From NCBI RefSeq assembly GCF_900182655.1, contig NZ_FXTC01000001.1:62001-126000 (forward strand): 64,000 nucleotides of DNA, read 5' to 3'. Of this stretch, positions 36,013 through 45,300 are shown one piece after another; the first letter of the stretch is position 1; every line of letters starts with the position of its first letter. The stretch is from Chryseobacterium rhizoplanae (GTDB lineage: Bacteria; Bacteroidota; Bacteroidia; Flavobacteriales; Weeksellaceae). The notes beneath the pieces were generated by a model, which was not told where the DNA came from, made no database searches, and saw nothing but the letters and a program-made list of their open reading frames with translations. The translations under genes and the position numbers were made by a program.

Positions 36013-36864
36013 ATGGAAAAAGTAGCTTTTATTATCAACCCTTTTTCGGCCAAAAAAAACTATCAGCCGTTTTTGAATGAACTTAAAACAAAGGTTAACA
36101 ACCCGTTGTATTATGTATCAGAATCTATTCCCGGAACCGATGAGTTTATCCAGTCTCATTTTGAAGAAGTGGATATTTTTGTGGCCATAGGAGGGGACGG
36201 TACCATTTCTACCGTAGCCAAAAATCTGATTAATACAGAAAAGATTCTGGCTATTTTCCCGGCTGGTTCAGGAAACGGATTTTCCAATGAAACCCAGTTC
36301 AGTAAAAATCTGGATGAACTTTTAGAAAAAATAAAGGTCAAAAACTCCAGAAAGATTGATACTTTTACGGTGAACGACAGGCTTTCTATCAATGTTTCAG
36401 GAACAGGATTTGACGGTAAAGTTGTCAAAGAATTTGAAAAAACAACCCGCGGATTCAAAAACTATATCAAAGTTTCCTTAAAAACCTTCTTCAACTACAA
36501 GCCTATCAAGGTGAAGTTTTTTGATGAAGAATATCAACAGTACAACGGAAGGTATCTGATGATGAATATTGCCAATACCCGTCAGTTTGGTAACAACGCT
36601 TACATAGCTCCGAAAGCCAGCAAAAGTGATGGTTTGGTGGATATGGTTTTGGTGAAAAAGTTTCCTTTGACCTATTCTGCGCTGTTTGCTTTCAGAATGT
36701 TTACCAAAAGACTGAAAGATGATGACTATGTTACCTATCTTCCAGTCTCTGAAATATCATTTAAAGTCAATACCAAAAACTGGCACCTGGACGGTGAATT
36801 CAATAAAATCAAATCACCGATTCATGTTAAAGTACAGCCGTCAAGCTTAAGTATTTTGATTTAA
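36013..36864 (+). CDS. Diacylglycerol/lipid kinase family protein
   Basis: 283 residues from the ATG at 36013 (MEKVAFIINP). The kinase motif GGDGT is at 60-64, with the second conserved segment IFPAGSGNGFSNE near 81-93. The C-terminal beta domain is complete (SDGLVDMVLV, then the last strand). It is related to YegS/BmrU/DgkB, which phosphorylate diacylglycerol or other lipids at the inner membrane. The exact lipid is unknown. The promoter predicts a leaderless mRNA. Confidence 0.88.
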   Translation: MEKVAFIINPFSAKKNYQPFLNELKTKVNNPLYYVSESIPGTDEFIQSHFEEVDIFVAIGGDGTISTVAKNLINTEKILAIFPAGSGNGFSNETQFSKNLDELLEKIKVKNSRKIDTFTVNDRLSINVSGTGFDGKVVKEFEKTTRGFKNYIKVSLKTFFNYKPIKVKFFDEEYQQYNGRYLMMNIANTRQFGNNAYIAPKASKSDGLVDMVLVKKFPLTYSALFAFRMFTKRLKDDDYVTYLPVSEISFKVNTKNWHLDGEFNKIKSPIHVKVQPSSLSILI

Positions 36865-36866
36865 AG

Positions 36867-37028
36867 TTGCTGGTTGCTTGTTGTTTTTTGTTGCTGGTTT
36901 ATAGCTTGTGGTAATTAAAAAATTCACCATTCATTTGCGAAGCAAAATTCACTATTGAGCTTAATAAACCTCTGTCTCTACTTCACAGCTGTTTTCCTAA
37001 AACCTGCAACCTACGATCTGCCACCTGC
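36867..37028. repeat. Repeat-built intergenic stretch between convergent genes
   Basis: Starts with heptads TTGCTGG, TTGCTTG, TTGTTTT, then a 44-bp dispersed repeat (copy 2, 36914-36957, one mismatch to 22197-22240), and ends with heptads AACCTGC, AACCTAC, GATCTGC, CACCTGC (37001-37028) directly against the dctA stop codon. The left arm is G/T-rich and the right arm C/A-rich, so parts can pair. Confidence 0.75.
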
Positions 37029-38309
37029 TTATACTTCCAGCTTTTTCTCAACTGCAGCCGGATGATCCAGGCAAAATTGAAGCTGTTTTTTATCAAGCTG
37101 TTTTTCCCAGTTGGCAACCACTACCGTAGCTACAGAATTCCCGATTACATTCGTCAGTGCCCGGCATTCACTCATAAATTTATCGATCCCAAGGATTAAT
37201 GTCATTCCGGCAATTGGAATTTCAGGAACTACTGCCAGGGTTGCTGCCAGGGTTACAAATCCGGCACCGGTAACACCTGCGGCTCCCTTTGAACTTAACA
37301 TGGCCACCAGAAGAAGCATCAGTTGTTTTTCAATAGGAAGATGAATGTTTAATGCCTGTGCGATAAACAGAGAGGCCAGTGTCATATAAATATTGGTTCC
37401 GTCGAGATTGAAGGAATATCCTGTAGGCACTACAAGCCCTACAATAGCCCTGGAGCAGCCCGCTTTTTCAAGTTTTTCCATGATTCCCGGAAGGGCAGAT
37501 TCTGAAGAGCTTGTTCCCAAGACAAGAAGGAGTTCTTCTTTAAGGTAAAAAAGAAGCTTGAAAATGTTAAATCCGTTATACCATGCCACGGCTCCTAATA
37601 CCAACACCACAAAAAGAGCAGAAGTGATGTAAAATGTGCCGACCAAAAAAATAAGATTTATAACCGAGTGAAGCCCATATTTCCCGATAGTAAACGCCAT
37701 AGCTCCAAAAGCTCCTATCGGGGCCAGTTTCATAAGCATGTGAACAATTTTAAATACCGGAGTTGACAGATCCTGTAAGAAATCAGTTACTTTCTGGCTT
37801 TTTTCTTTTGTTAAAACCAAAGCAACTCCCATTAAAATAGCTACCAAAAGAACCTGAAGAATATTATCACCCACCAAAGGACTGAATAAAGTCTCCGGAA
37901 TAATATTCATAATAAATCCTGTAAGCGTTGATTCATGGGCTTTTGCCTGATATTGAGAAACATCGCCTGAAAGAGTAGCAGGATCAATATTTAAACCATG
38001 ACCCGGCTGTAAAATATTTCCTACTATTAATCCGATGATAAGCGCAAGAGTTGAAAATGTGAAAAAATAGATCATTGCTTTTATGGCAATTCTGCCTACT
38101 TTTTTCAAATCGGTCATGTGGGCGATTCCCAGCGTGAGGGTAATAAAGATCACCGGGGCGATGATCATTTTTACTAATTTGATGAATCCATCTCCCAGAG
38201 GTTTCATTTTTTCTCCCAGTTCAGGATAAAATTTTCCAAGAAGAATACCGGCAACGATGGCAATAATCACCTGGAAATAAAGCTGATTGTATATTTTTTT
38301 TGCTTTCAA
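37029..38309 (-). CDS. dctA: C4-dicarboxylate (DctA/GltP-type) symporter
   Basis: Sodium or proton symporter of the DAACS family, importing dicarboxylates or acidic amino acids. 426 residues with about eight helices and two hairpins. The family signature [15 protein letters not shown] (serine-rich hairpin 1) is near 265, then the [15 protein letters not shown] motif and [17 protein letters not shown] hairpin 2. DctA is favoured over GltP by the residues around [11 protein letters not shown], but the substrate is not certain. Confidence 0.9.
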   Translation of the reverse strand: MKAKKIYNQLYFQVIIAIVAGILLGKFYPELGEKMKPLGDGFIKLVKMIIAPVIFITLTLGIAHMTDLKKVGRIAIKAMIYFFTFSTLALIIGLIVGNILQPGHGLNIDPATLSGDVSQYQAKAHESTLTGFIMNIIPETLFSPLVGDNILQVLLVAILMGVALVLTKEKSQKVTDFLQDLSTPVFKIVHMLMKLAPIGAFGAMAFTIGKYGLHSVINLIFLVGTFYITSALFVVLVLGAVAWYNGFNIFKLLFYLKEELLLVLGTSSSESALPGIMEKLEKAGCSRAIVGLVVPTGYSFNLDGTNIYMTLASLFIAQALNIHLPIEKQLMLLLVAMLSSKGAAGVTGAGFVTLAATLAVVPEIPIAGMTLILGIDKFMSECRALTNVIGNSVATVVVANWEKQLDKKQLQFCLDHPAAVEKKLEV

Positions 38310-38405
38310 AGAACAGTCGTTTTGTTTTTTTAAGGGCGAAAATTAAGAAAATTTATCTGAAAACATGACAAAAGTCATTAAAAGATCTGGATAGAGGACT
38401 GATCA

Positions 38406-38463
38406 ATAAAAAACTCCGGCTTCATTCGTAAAAAGGCAAAAGCCTTTTAGAATGAAGCCGGAG
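38406..38463 (-). terminator. Long nested terminator after ggt
   Basis: The outer 14-bp stem, CTCCGGCTTCATTC (38414-38427) with GAATGAAGCCGGAG (38450-38463), encloses an inner AAAGGC/GCCTTT stem. The minus strand ends in T's. Confidence 0.85.
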
Positions 38464-38490
38464 CTGTATTTAATTTTTTGAAAGATATTA

Positions 38491-40179
38491 TTATTCCACT
38501 GCAACAGAGTCATCTCCACGGCCGTCTGCCACTGCATGGATGCTTCCGTTTTCATCAAGAACAATCATTTCTGTTTTTCCAATGTATTTGGTCTTTTCAA
38601 TAACATAGTTTTTGCTTTTCAGATCCGAAATTGTGCTTTCAGGGAAGTTATTTTCTACCGTAATCGTTTCCGGAAGCCATTGGTGATGGAATTTTGGTGC
38701 ATTCACTGACATATTGGCGTTCAGTTTAAAATCCACAACATTCACAATAGACTGGTATACTGAAGTAGGGATGGTAGTTCCTCCGGGAGTTCCCACCACC
38801 ATATAAGGTTTTCCATTCTTAAGGAGGATAGTTGGGGTCATGGAAGACAGCATTCTCTTATTCGGCTGGATAGAATTGGCTTCTCCACCCACTGCACCGA
38901 ACATGTTGGGTACACCTGGTTTGATAGAGAAATCATCCATTTCATTATTTAAGAAGAATCCGGCTCCTGAAACCAATACCTTACTTCCGTAATAACCGTT
39001 AAGAGTTGTGGTTACAGAAGCTGCATTTCCATCCTTATCCAAAACGGAAATATGAGTAGTCTGCATAGATTCTTTAGGTTGTTCTATGATTTTACCTACT
39101 TCTGCACTTGGTGTAGCTTTATCAAAACTGAAACTCTTCCATCTTCCTTTCAGATAATCGTCAGAGATGAGGTAAGAAGTTTTATCCTGAATAAAATCCG
39201 GATCACCCATATATTCTGCCCTGTCTGCAAAGGCTCTTCTTTCTGCTTCAGCCATGATCTGAACTGCTTTTGTAGAATTTTGCTGGTATTTTTCAAGGTT
39301 TTCAAAACTTGCCATTCTGAGCATCTGTGCCAGGAGAACTCCGCCGCTTGAAGGTAAAGGCATGGTTACTACATTGCTTCCTTTGTATTCAAATTCCAGG
39401 GCTTTTCTCTCTGCAACCTTATAATTCTTAAGATCTTCAAGGGTGATAATTCCGTTGCCTCTTTTCATTTCAGCAACTAAAAGATCAGCTGTTTTTCCCT
39501 CATAAAAACCTTTTGCTCCTAATTTTTGGATCAGTTTCAAGGTTTCAGCAAGGTCTTTTTGAATTAATAAATCTCCGGCTTTCCATGGAGTGTCCTTTAC
39601 AAAAATGATAGAAGATTTGTTATGTTTCTGAAATTTTTCCCTTTGGTTATTCAGCATTTCTGCTTCTTTATCTGTAATGGCAAATCCTTTCTCCGCAAGA
39701 TCAATGGCGGGTTGAATAATCTTTTCCATAGGGAGTTTGCAGTATTTAAGGGTAGCAAAAAAGCCGGCCACACTTCCGGGAATACCTACTGCCAGTCTTC
39801 CGTTTTGAGAAAGATCCGTATCTGCTTTTCCTTTTTTATCAATGTACATATCGCGGGAAGCTTTTTTCGGAGCCGTTTCCCTGTAATCCAATGTGAATTT
39901 TTCTCCATTGTTTTTTACGCCTACCAGAAATCCACCGCCTCCGATATTTCCTGCCTGTGGATAAACAACAGCAAGGGCATATTGCGTTGCAGTAACAGCG
40001 TCGTAGGCATTTCCGCCCATCTTTAAGATTTTGGCACCCGCTTCACTGGCTAATGGATGTGCAGAGACTACTACACCTTTCTTTTTTACCTGTACTTCCT
40101 TGACAATATTGATATCTGTGAACTGAGCCCAGCTGAGTTGAGCAGCTAACAGCATCGAAGCAATTAAAATCTTCTTCAT
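38491..40179 (-). CDS. ggt: Gamma-glutamyltransferase
   Basis: Periplasmic enzyme that cleaves glutathione and gamma-glutamyl compounds. 562 residues with a signal peptide ending SWAQ. The precursor self-cleaves before the catalytic Thr in MQTTHISVLDKDGNAAS (around residue 373); the small subunit then carries the conserved VSGAGFFLNNEMDDFS and the GGxx region in VVGTPGGTTIPTS. The large-subunit Arg motif is in DYRETAP. Its own promoter is at 40200. Confidence 0.95.
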   Translation of the reverse strand: MKKILIASMLLAAQLSWAQFTDINIVKEVQVKKKGVVVSAHPLASEAGAKILKMGGNAYDAVTATQYALAVVYPQAGNIGGGGFLVGVKNNGEKFTLDYRETAPKKASRDMYIDKKGKADTDLSQNGRLAVGIPGSVAGFFATLKYCKLPMEKIIQPAIDLAEKGFAITDKEAEMLNNQREKFQKHNKSSIIFVKDTPWKAGDLLIQKDLAETLKLIQKLGAKGFYEGKTADLLVAEMKRGNGIITLEDLKNYKVAERKALEFEYKGSNVVTMPLPSSGGVLLAQMLRMASFENLEKYQQNSTKAVQIMAEAERRAFADRAEYMGDPDFIQDKTSYLISDDYLKGRWKSFSFDKATPSAEVGKIIEQPKESMQTTHISVLDKDGNAASVTTTLNGYYGSKVLVSGAGFFLNNEMDDFSIKPGVPNMFGAVGGEANSIQPNKRMLSSMTPTILLKNGKPYMVVGTPGGTTIPTSVYQSIVNVVDFKLNANMSVNAPKFHHQWLPETITVENNFPESTISDLKSKNYVIEKTKYIGKTEMIVLDENGSIHAVADGRGDDSVAVE

Positions 40180-40199
40180 ATGATTGTTTTTTCTTGAAA

Positions 40200-40207
40200 C
40201 AAAATTA
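40200..40207 (-). promoter_or_regulatory. -7 element of ggt
   Basis: The minus strand reads TAATTTTG, 20 bases before the ggt ATG. Confidence 0.55.
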
Positions 40208-40347
40208 TTGAATTTTCACCGAACAGCAACCTGATGATCATTGCATTTGATTTTTTCTTTTATTGAAATTATCTGATTGAAAATACAGAGCATTATCGCG
40301 ATACTATTTTAAATACACCTTTTTTATTATGGTTGGCATGTTTTTTT

Positions 40348-40355
40348 TACTTTTG
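40348..40355 (+). promoter_or_regulatory. -7 element TACTTTTG
   Basis: Perfect TAnnTTTG, 24 bases before the ATG at 40380. Confidence 0.55.
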
Positions 40356-40379
40356 TACAATTCTAAAAAAATCTGAAAA

Positions 40380-41345
40380 ATGGAATCCTATACGGAAAGA
40401 ATACTGATTACAGGTGCCTTGGGACAAATTGGTACCGAACTTACGAACAGACTTGTTGAAATCCACGGAGCGGAGAATGTGGTTGCTTCAGGATTAGACA
40501 GATGGCAGGAAGGAATTACTTCTGCCGGGCACTATGAAAGAATGGATGTTACCAATACCCAATTGGTAAGACAGGTGATTCATGATTATGAGATTACTAC
40601 AGTATATCACTTGGCATCGCTTTTATCCGGAACTTCGGAAAAGCAGCCTATTTTCGCCTGGAAACTGAATCTTGAGCCACTGCTTCATTTTTGTGAAATG
40701 GCGAAGGAAGGGCTTCTTAAAAAGATCTTCTGGCCTAGTTCTATCGCTGTATTTGGAAAAGGAATTCCAAAGCATGATGTGGGACAGGATGTAGTGTTGA
40801 ATCCGACAACCGTTTATGGAATCTCCAAAATGGCAGGGGAGAAGTGGTGTGAGTACTATTTCGATAAATATGGTGTAGATGTAAGAAGTATCAGATATCC
40901 TGGATTGATCTCATGGAAGACTCCGGCAGGAGGTGGAACTACTGACTATGCGGTTGAGATTTTCTATAAGGCCATTGAAGATGGAAAATATACAAGTTTC
41001 ATTTCCGAAGATACAGGAATGCCGATGTTGTATATGGATGATGCCATCAATGCAACCCTGAAATTAATGGACGCTCCGAAAGAAAGTTTATCCGTTCGCT
41101 CTTCTTATAATTTAGGAGGAATGTCATTTACTCCAAAAGAACTGGCAGCAGAAATCAAGAAAGAAATTCCGGATTTTGCTATTGATTATAACCCGGATTT
41201 CAGACAGGCAATTGCAGATTCATGGCCGGCTTCTATTGATGATTCAGTCGCTAAAAAAGACTGGGGTCTGACTTATGATTTCGGAATTTCTGAAATGACA
41301 AAGGACATGATCAAGAATCTTAAAGTTAAATTAAGCAAGGATTAA
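40380..41345 (+). CDS. NAD-dependent epimerase/dehydratase, probable L-threonine 3-dehydrogenase (SDR type)
   Basis: Extended SDR of 321 residues. The NAD-binding loop ITGALGQIGTEL is at 10-21 and the catalytic Tyr-x3-Lys in YGISKMAGE near 144-152. The segments SIAVFGKGIPKHDVGQDVVLNPTTV and DSWPASIDDSVAKKDWGL match the SDR-type threonine dehydrogenases described in Flavobacteria rather than UDP-sugar epimerases. It would oxidise threonine to 2-amino-3-ketobutyrate. A monocistronic layout is likely. Confidence 0.83.
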   Translation: MESYTERILITGALGQIGTELTNRLVEIHGAENVVASGLDRWQEGITSAGHYERMDVTNTQLVRQVIHDYEITTVYHLASLLSGTSEKQPIFAWKLNLEPLLHFCEMAKEGLLKKIFWPSSIAVFGKGIPKHDVGQDVVLNPTTVYGISKMAGEKWCEYYFDKYGVDVRSIRYPGLISWKTPAGGGTTDYAVEIFYKAIEDGKYTSFISEDTGMPMLYMDDAINATLKLMDAPKESLSVRSSYNLGGMSFTPKELAAEIKKEIPDFAIDYNPDFRQAIADSWPASIDDSVAKKDWGLTYDFGISEMTKDMIKNLKVKLSKD

Positions 41346-41429
41346 TAATGTAAAGTAATACTTTAATTAATTATCTTTTTAACGTCTGATTTTTAATATT
41401 TTATAGAATTTGTATAAACTTTAATTTAA

Positions 41430-42182
41430 ATGGTATTATTGACTTTTAACATCACCTGTATTGAAGCTGAAGTAAAAAACGGCTCCCAAATTACTGATAA
41501 TGAGCGATTGAAAATTATAGAAAATAATACCAGAGCAATTCTTAGAATTTTAGATATTCATGATGTCAAATCAAGTTTTTTCGTAGAGATTTCTCTTGTC
41601 GGAAAACTTCAAAATTTAATAAAAGCAATTTCATCCAAAGGGCATGAAATTGCTTTTTATAATAAAGACTCCAATCCTGAAGAAATTGAGAATGCCAAAA
41701 AAAATATTCAGGATCTTTTGGAAAAACAAATCAGAGGAATTCGTCAAAAAGATGTAAAGGTTTCACAGGAAATTTTGAAACTGATGGAATTTAATTATGT
41801 TTCCAATATTGACAATGCCAATATTCTTTTTCCTTTCAAAAGGCTTAAAAGAGATACGGAAATTACAGAAGAGGACGGACTGAGTATTGTCCCTGAAAGT
41901 ATCTCTCCTTACAGCCAGCTTCCTTATAATGATTTCGTGTTTCAGATCCTGCCGATGAAATATTACCAGAATATGGTGCTGGAAACATTACAGAATGAAG
42001 AATTTGTACTGATTTACCTGAACACATGGCAGTTTACAGATTTTAAGAAATACCGTTTTGATATTCCTTTTTACAGAAGCTTATTTTCGGGCAAAAAAAT
42101 GGAGGACAAACTAGATGCCCTCCTTACTTTTCTCAATGACAGGGAAATGGCTACTTCCCGTATGAAAGATTATGTATTTTAG
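41430..42182 (+). CDS. Polysaccharide-deacetylase-like (NodB fold) protein, degenerate
   Basis: 250 residues with a NodB-type layout: an N-terminal strand LLTFNIT where active enzymes have TFDDG, VKSSFFVEISLVGKL (xxxxFFV strand), then SSKGHEIAFYNKDSN, where the metal-binding His-x3-His is reduced to one His. An active deacetylase is therefore unlikely. It may be an inactive relative involved in polysaccharide export or cell-envelope work. Downstream DNA is heptad-phased. Confidence 0.6.
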   Translation: MVLLTFNITCIEAEVKNGSQITDNERLKIIENNTRAILRILDIHDVKSSFFVEISLVGKLQNLIKAISSKGHEIAFYNKDSNPEEIENAKKNIQDLLEKQIRGIRQKDVKVSQEILKLMEFNYVSNIDNANILFPFKRLKRDTEITEEDGLSIVPESISPYSQLPYNDFVFQILPMKYYQNMVLETLQNEEFVLIYLNTWQFTDFKKYRFDIPFYRSLFSGKKMEDKLDALLTFLNDREMATSRMKDYVF

Positions 42183-42286
42183 ATGGTAGGTTGCAGGGAT
42201 TAGGGAGGATTCAAGGTTTAAGGTTTAAAGTTTAAGGTTGTGTGTAACTAGCAACTAGTAAACTCGCATCCCGAACCCCGCATCTC
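42182..42286. repeat. Continuous heptad-phased tract between convergent genes
   Basis: The whole gap splits cleanly into 7-base words: GATGGTA, GGTTGCA, GGGATTA, GGGAGGA, TTCAAGG, TTTAAGG, TTTAAAG, TTTAAGG, TTGTGTG, TAACTAG, CAACTAG, TAAACTC, GCATCCC, GAACCCC, GCATCTC. Neighbouring words are related. The left part is G-rich and the right part C-rich. Confidence 0.7.
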
Positions 42287-43491
42287 TAACTCAGCTCAAA
42301 AAGCGTAATCTCCGGCAATACTCCAACTCTTCCCGGATATCCCAATACTCCGAATCCTCTGTTTACATATAATAGTTTTCCTTCGCTTTCATATAAATCA
42401 GCCCATTTTGGATATTTATATTGCACCGGTGACCATTTTACATTTTTAAGATCCAGCCCAAACTGCATCCCATGCGTATGTCCTGAAAGGGTCAGGTGGA
42501 TATTTGCGGGGTGTTTTTTCACCACATAATCGAAATGGGTAGGGTCATGGCTCATCAGGATCTTTGTAGCAGATTCCGGTACGTTTTTTAAAGCATCATC
42601 TATTTTTCCAAATTGAGGGAATGGTTTTAATCCCCAGTTTTCAACACCAAGAATGTAAAGTTGTTCTCCGTTTCTTTCGATGACTCTGTGCTCGTTTCTC
42701 AACATATCAAAACCAGCCTGCTTTTCATAACTAATCAGGGTGTCAAGGTTTTCTTTTTTGGCTGCAGGTGATTCCCAGGATACGTAATCGCCGTAATCAT
42801 GGTTTCCTAATATTGCAAGCTTACCATCTTTAGCCTGGATTTTTGAAAACAATGGAATGAAAGGCTTGAACTCATCTGCAACGTTATTGACCATATCTCC
42901 GGTGAATAACACCAGGTCAGGTTTTTGCTCATTAATCAGATCTATAGCATGTTGTAATTTGCTGGGGTCAGAGAAACTTCCACTGTGAACATCAGAAATC
43001 TGGACGATTTTATATCCTTTGAAGCTTTTCGGAAGATTGTTGAACTTCACCCTTACTCTTCTTACGGTGTGGCGGTATTTACCAAAAGTAATCCCGTCTA
43101 TGAAAAGCGCGGAAAGAATACCTCCCATTCCCAAGCCTACAATGCTCAAAAATTTCCTTCTTTCCGGGAAGAAATTTTCTGAAGATTGGGTAAAGCCGAT
43201 CAGGTATCCTCCGGTTCTGAAGATATCATCAATTAGTAAAAACAGAACGACAAAAATTTTTGGTAGAATGAAAATTAAAAATAACGAGATCATAATCTGA
43301 GCTCTTACCGTACTTCTGTCTGATCTTTGGAAGTGAGTGACTTCATAAGCGAAAATTCCATACACGGCTAAAGAGAGTACCCAATATCCGGTTTTTATCC
43401 ATGAGTTATCAGTAAGTGTTCTGATAGCCTGATAAATATAAACTTCCAAAAACAGGAAGATTCCAGCGATGATTAAAAAATTTTTTTGCAT
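42286..43491 (-). CDS. Membrane-anchored metallophosphoesterase
   Basis: 401 residues from the ATG at 43491 (MQKNFLIIAGI); the longer frame would cross a terminator. Several N-terminal hydrophobic helices (about residues 1-130) precede a calcineurin-like phosphoesterase domain with all metal motifs: VQISDVHSGSF, FTGDMVNN, LGNHDYGDY and LSGHTHGMQFG. It resembles YkuE/YaeI-type enzymes acting at the membrane, some on UDP-diacylglucosamine. The substrate here is unknown. Confidence 0.88.
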   Translation of the reverse strand: MQKNFLIIAGIFLFLEVYIYQAIRTLTDNSWIKTGYWVLSLAVYGIFAYEVTHFQRSDRSTVRAQIMISLFLIFILPKIFVVLFLLIDDIFRTGGYLIGFTQSSENFFPERRKFLSIVGLGMGGILSALFIDGITFGKYRHTVRRVRVKFNNLPKSFKGYKIVQISDVHSGSFSDPSKLQHAIDLINEQKPDLVLFTGDMVNNVADEFKPFIPLFSKIQAKDGKLAILGNHDYGDYVSWESPAAKKENLDTLISYEKQAGFDMLRNEHRVIERNGEQLYILGVENWGLKPFPQFGKIDDALKNVPESATKILMSHDPTHFDYVVKKHPANIHLTLSGHTHGMQFGLDLKNVKWSPVQYKYPKWADLYESEGKLLYVNRGFGVLGYPGRVGVLPEITLFELS

Positions 43492-43504
43492 GTTCTGATC
43501 AAAA

Positions 43505-43534
43505 AAAGCACAAAGAATAACTTCCCTGTGCTTT
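43505..43534 (-). terminator. Terminator after the KAS III-like gene
   Basis: On the minus strand AAAGCACA and TGTGCTTT form an 8-bp stem followed by a T-run. It separates the two minus-strand genes. Confidence 0.75.
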
Positions 43535-43558
43535 ATATTTTTTTGTTTATTAAATATT

Positions 43559-44626
43559 TTAAGGAAATCTGTAAACGAGCGCATTGATGTTCATTCCGGC
43601 ACCTACCGAAGTCATCACAACGTTCCCTTTTTCTTTAAACGTTTGACCCTCCATTTTTCCTTTAATTATTAAATCATACATGGTAGGAATTGTTGCTACA
43701 GAAGTATTTCCAAGATCCTGAATCGTCATAGGAGAGATCGAGTGATCATATTCTTTAATGTCATACAGCCTGTGAAGTCTTTCAATCATCGCGTAATCCA
43801 TTTTAGCATTTGCCTGGTGAATTAAGATTTTATCTATATCTTCAATAGAAAGACCTGCATCTGTAATGGTGTCTTTAATGGCAACGGGTACGTTTTTAAG
43901 CGCGTATTCGTATATTTTTCTTCCCAGCATTCTTACATAAAGGCGTTTTTGATCTACTTCTTTATTGATAGAAGGGGCGTTTTCAAGATAATTTAATTCC
44001 GGACCATTGTCACAGATTGTATTGTGAGAGATAATTCCAACATTTTCTTCGTCAGTTGCTTTTACTACTACTGCTCCGGCACCGTCAGCAAAAATCATTC
44101 TATTTCTGTCGTGTGGATCTGTTACTCTGCTTAAAGTTTCAGCTCCGATGACAAGAATTGTTTTGGCCACTTTGGCTTTAATCAAATTATCAGATAAAAT
44201 CATTGCTTCTACCCATCCAGGACATCCGAAAATCATGTCATAGGTTACACATTTTCTGTTTTTAATGCCCAGCTTATTCTTCACTCTTGCTGCCATTGTT
44301 GGCATAAAATCAGCATATCCGTTTTCAGTCACTTCCCCGAAATTGCTTGCATAGATAATATAATCCAATTCTTCCCCATCTACTTTTGCATCCTCAAGAG
44401 CAATTTTTGCAGCTTCATAACCGATTTGAGAGTTGGAAAGATCATCCTCAATGAATCTCCTGTTTTCGATTTCTGTAATCTCTACAAATTTCGCAATGGT
44501 CTCTTCCACAGGCTTTTCAATCTTTACTCCGTCTTCAGTGTAGAACTCGGAATTCATGAAGTAATCTCTACCAATAACTCTGTTCGGAATATAAGATCCA
44601 GAGCCAATAATGATCGTATTCGGCAT
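43559..44626 (-). CDS. Beta-ketoacyl-ACP synthase III-like enzyme
   Basis: Thiolase-fold condensing enzyme, 355 residues. The KAS III triad is present: Cys135 (MIFGCPGWVEA), His in ILIHQANAKM and Asn in DLGNTSVATIPT. It could be the fatty-acid initiating FabH, but Flavobacteria carry several such paralogs and the N-terminus (EDGVKIEKPVEETI insertion) differs from canonical FabH. I therefore leave the symbol open. It shares a 101-base divergent promoter region with the next gene. Confidence 0.87.
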   Translation of the reverse strand: MPNTIIIGSGSYIPNRVIGRDYFMNSEFYTEDGVKIEKPVEETIAKFVEITEIENRRFIEDDLSNSQIGYEAAKIALEDAKVDGEELDYIIYASNFGEVTENGYADFMPTMAARVKNKLGIKNRKCVTYDMIFGCPGWVEAMILSDNLIKAKVAKTILVIGAETLSRVTDPHDRNRMIFADGAGAVVVKATDEENVGIISHNTICDNGPELNYLENAPSINKEVDQKRLYVRMLGRKIYEYALKNVPVAIKDTITDAGLSIEDIDKILIHQANAKMDYAMIERLHRLYDIKEYDHSISPMTIQDLGNTSVATIPTMYDLIIKGKMEGQTFKEKGNVVMTSVGAGMNINALVYRFP

Positions 44627-44652
44627 TCGTTTATATGATTTTTTTAAAGATG

Positions 44653-44660
44653 CAAAGTTA
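44653..44660 (-). promoter_or_regulatory. -7 element of the KAS III-like gene
   Basis: The minus strand reads TAACTTTG, 26 bases before the ATG. Confidence 0.6.
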
Positions 44661-44697
44661 ATAATTAATATTAATAACGGAGAATTAAAAATATTAT

Positions 44698-44705
44698 TAA
44701 ATTTG
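44698..44705 (+). promoter_or_regulatory. -7 element TAAATTTG of the plus-strand operon
   Basis: Perfect TAnnTTTG, 22 bases before the ATG at 44728. It diverges from the KAS III promoter 38 bases away. Confidence 0.6.
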
Positions 44706-44727
44706 CAAAAATTGTACTTTACAATCT

Positions 44728-45297
44728 ATGAAAAACAACTCGTCCTTAAAAGGCTTACTTATTGCAGCTGTGGCGTTTATCGTTGCCTTTGGGATCTACT
44801 TCCTTTTTTTAGCCAAGAAGAATTATTATGTTGTAGATAATCCTACCCCGAATACGTATTACTTTAAGATCAATAACGGATCTGAAGGAATCATCTCTGC
44901 CGGGCAGTATGTGCATGTGGATTTGAATAAAGGGAAAAACTCTATTCAGGTTTTTGATCAGAACAAAAAAATGCTTTATGATTCGGCATTTGAAGTGAAT
45001 AAGCTTCGTGGTCTGATTAATATTACCCATCAGGATTACTATGTGAATGACCAGTATTACGGATACAATCTTAAAAAAGATTCGTTGCTGGCCAACCTTG
45101 ATAAAACGGTCATTGACGGAAAGGATTATTACGGAGGAGCCAGACGCTTCAATAAGCTTTACACAGAAGATTTTTATTACAATGTGGATGAAGATTATGA
45201 TAAAGTGATCAAGAATATCCAGAAAGTGGAATCCCGATCTAAAATCTTCAGAAAGCAGGATTACCTAAATTATTACAAAGAATATTACAAGTTTTAA
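44728..45297 (+). CDS. Uncharacterised membrane-anchored protein
   Basis: 189 residues: one N-terminal helix (about 9-30), then a periplasmic-type domain with beta-rich sequence (VQYVHVDLNKGKNSIQVF region) and a Tyr/Lys-rich C-terminus. No family recognised. It is the first gene of a likely operon with menG (3-base gap) and porT, conserved neighbours in Flavobacteria, so a link to envelope biogenesis is possible. Confidence 0.65.
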   Translation: MKNNSSLKGLLIAAVAFIVAFGIYFLFLAKKNYYVVDNPTPNTYYFKINNGSEGIISAGQYVHVDLNKGKNSIQVFDQNKKMLYDSAFEVNKLRGLINITHQDYYVNDQYYGYNLKKDSLLANLDKTVIDGKDYYGGARRFNKLYTEDFYYNVDEDYDKVIKNIQKVESRSKIFRKQDYLNYYKEYYKF

Positions 45298-45300
45298 GTT

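Noticed and set aside
43492..43584. 31-residue extension of the metallophosphoesterase
   Set aside because: Would cross the terminator of the preceding gene and overlap its coding region.
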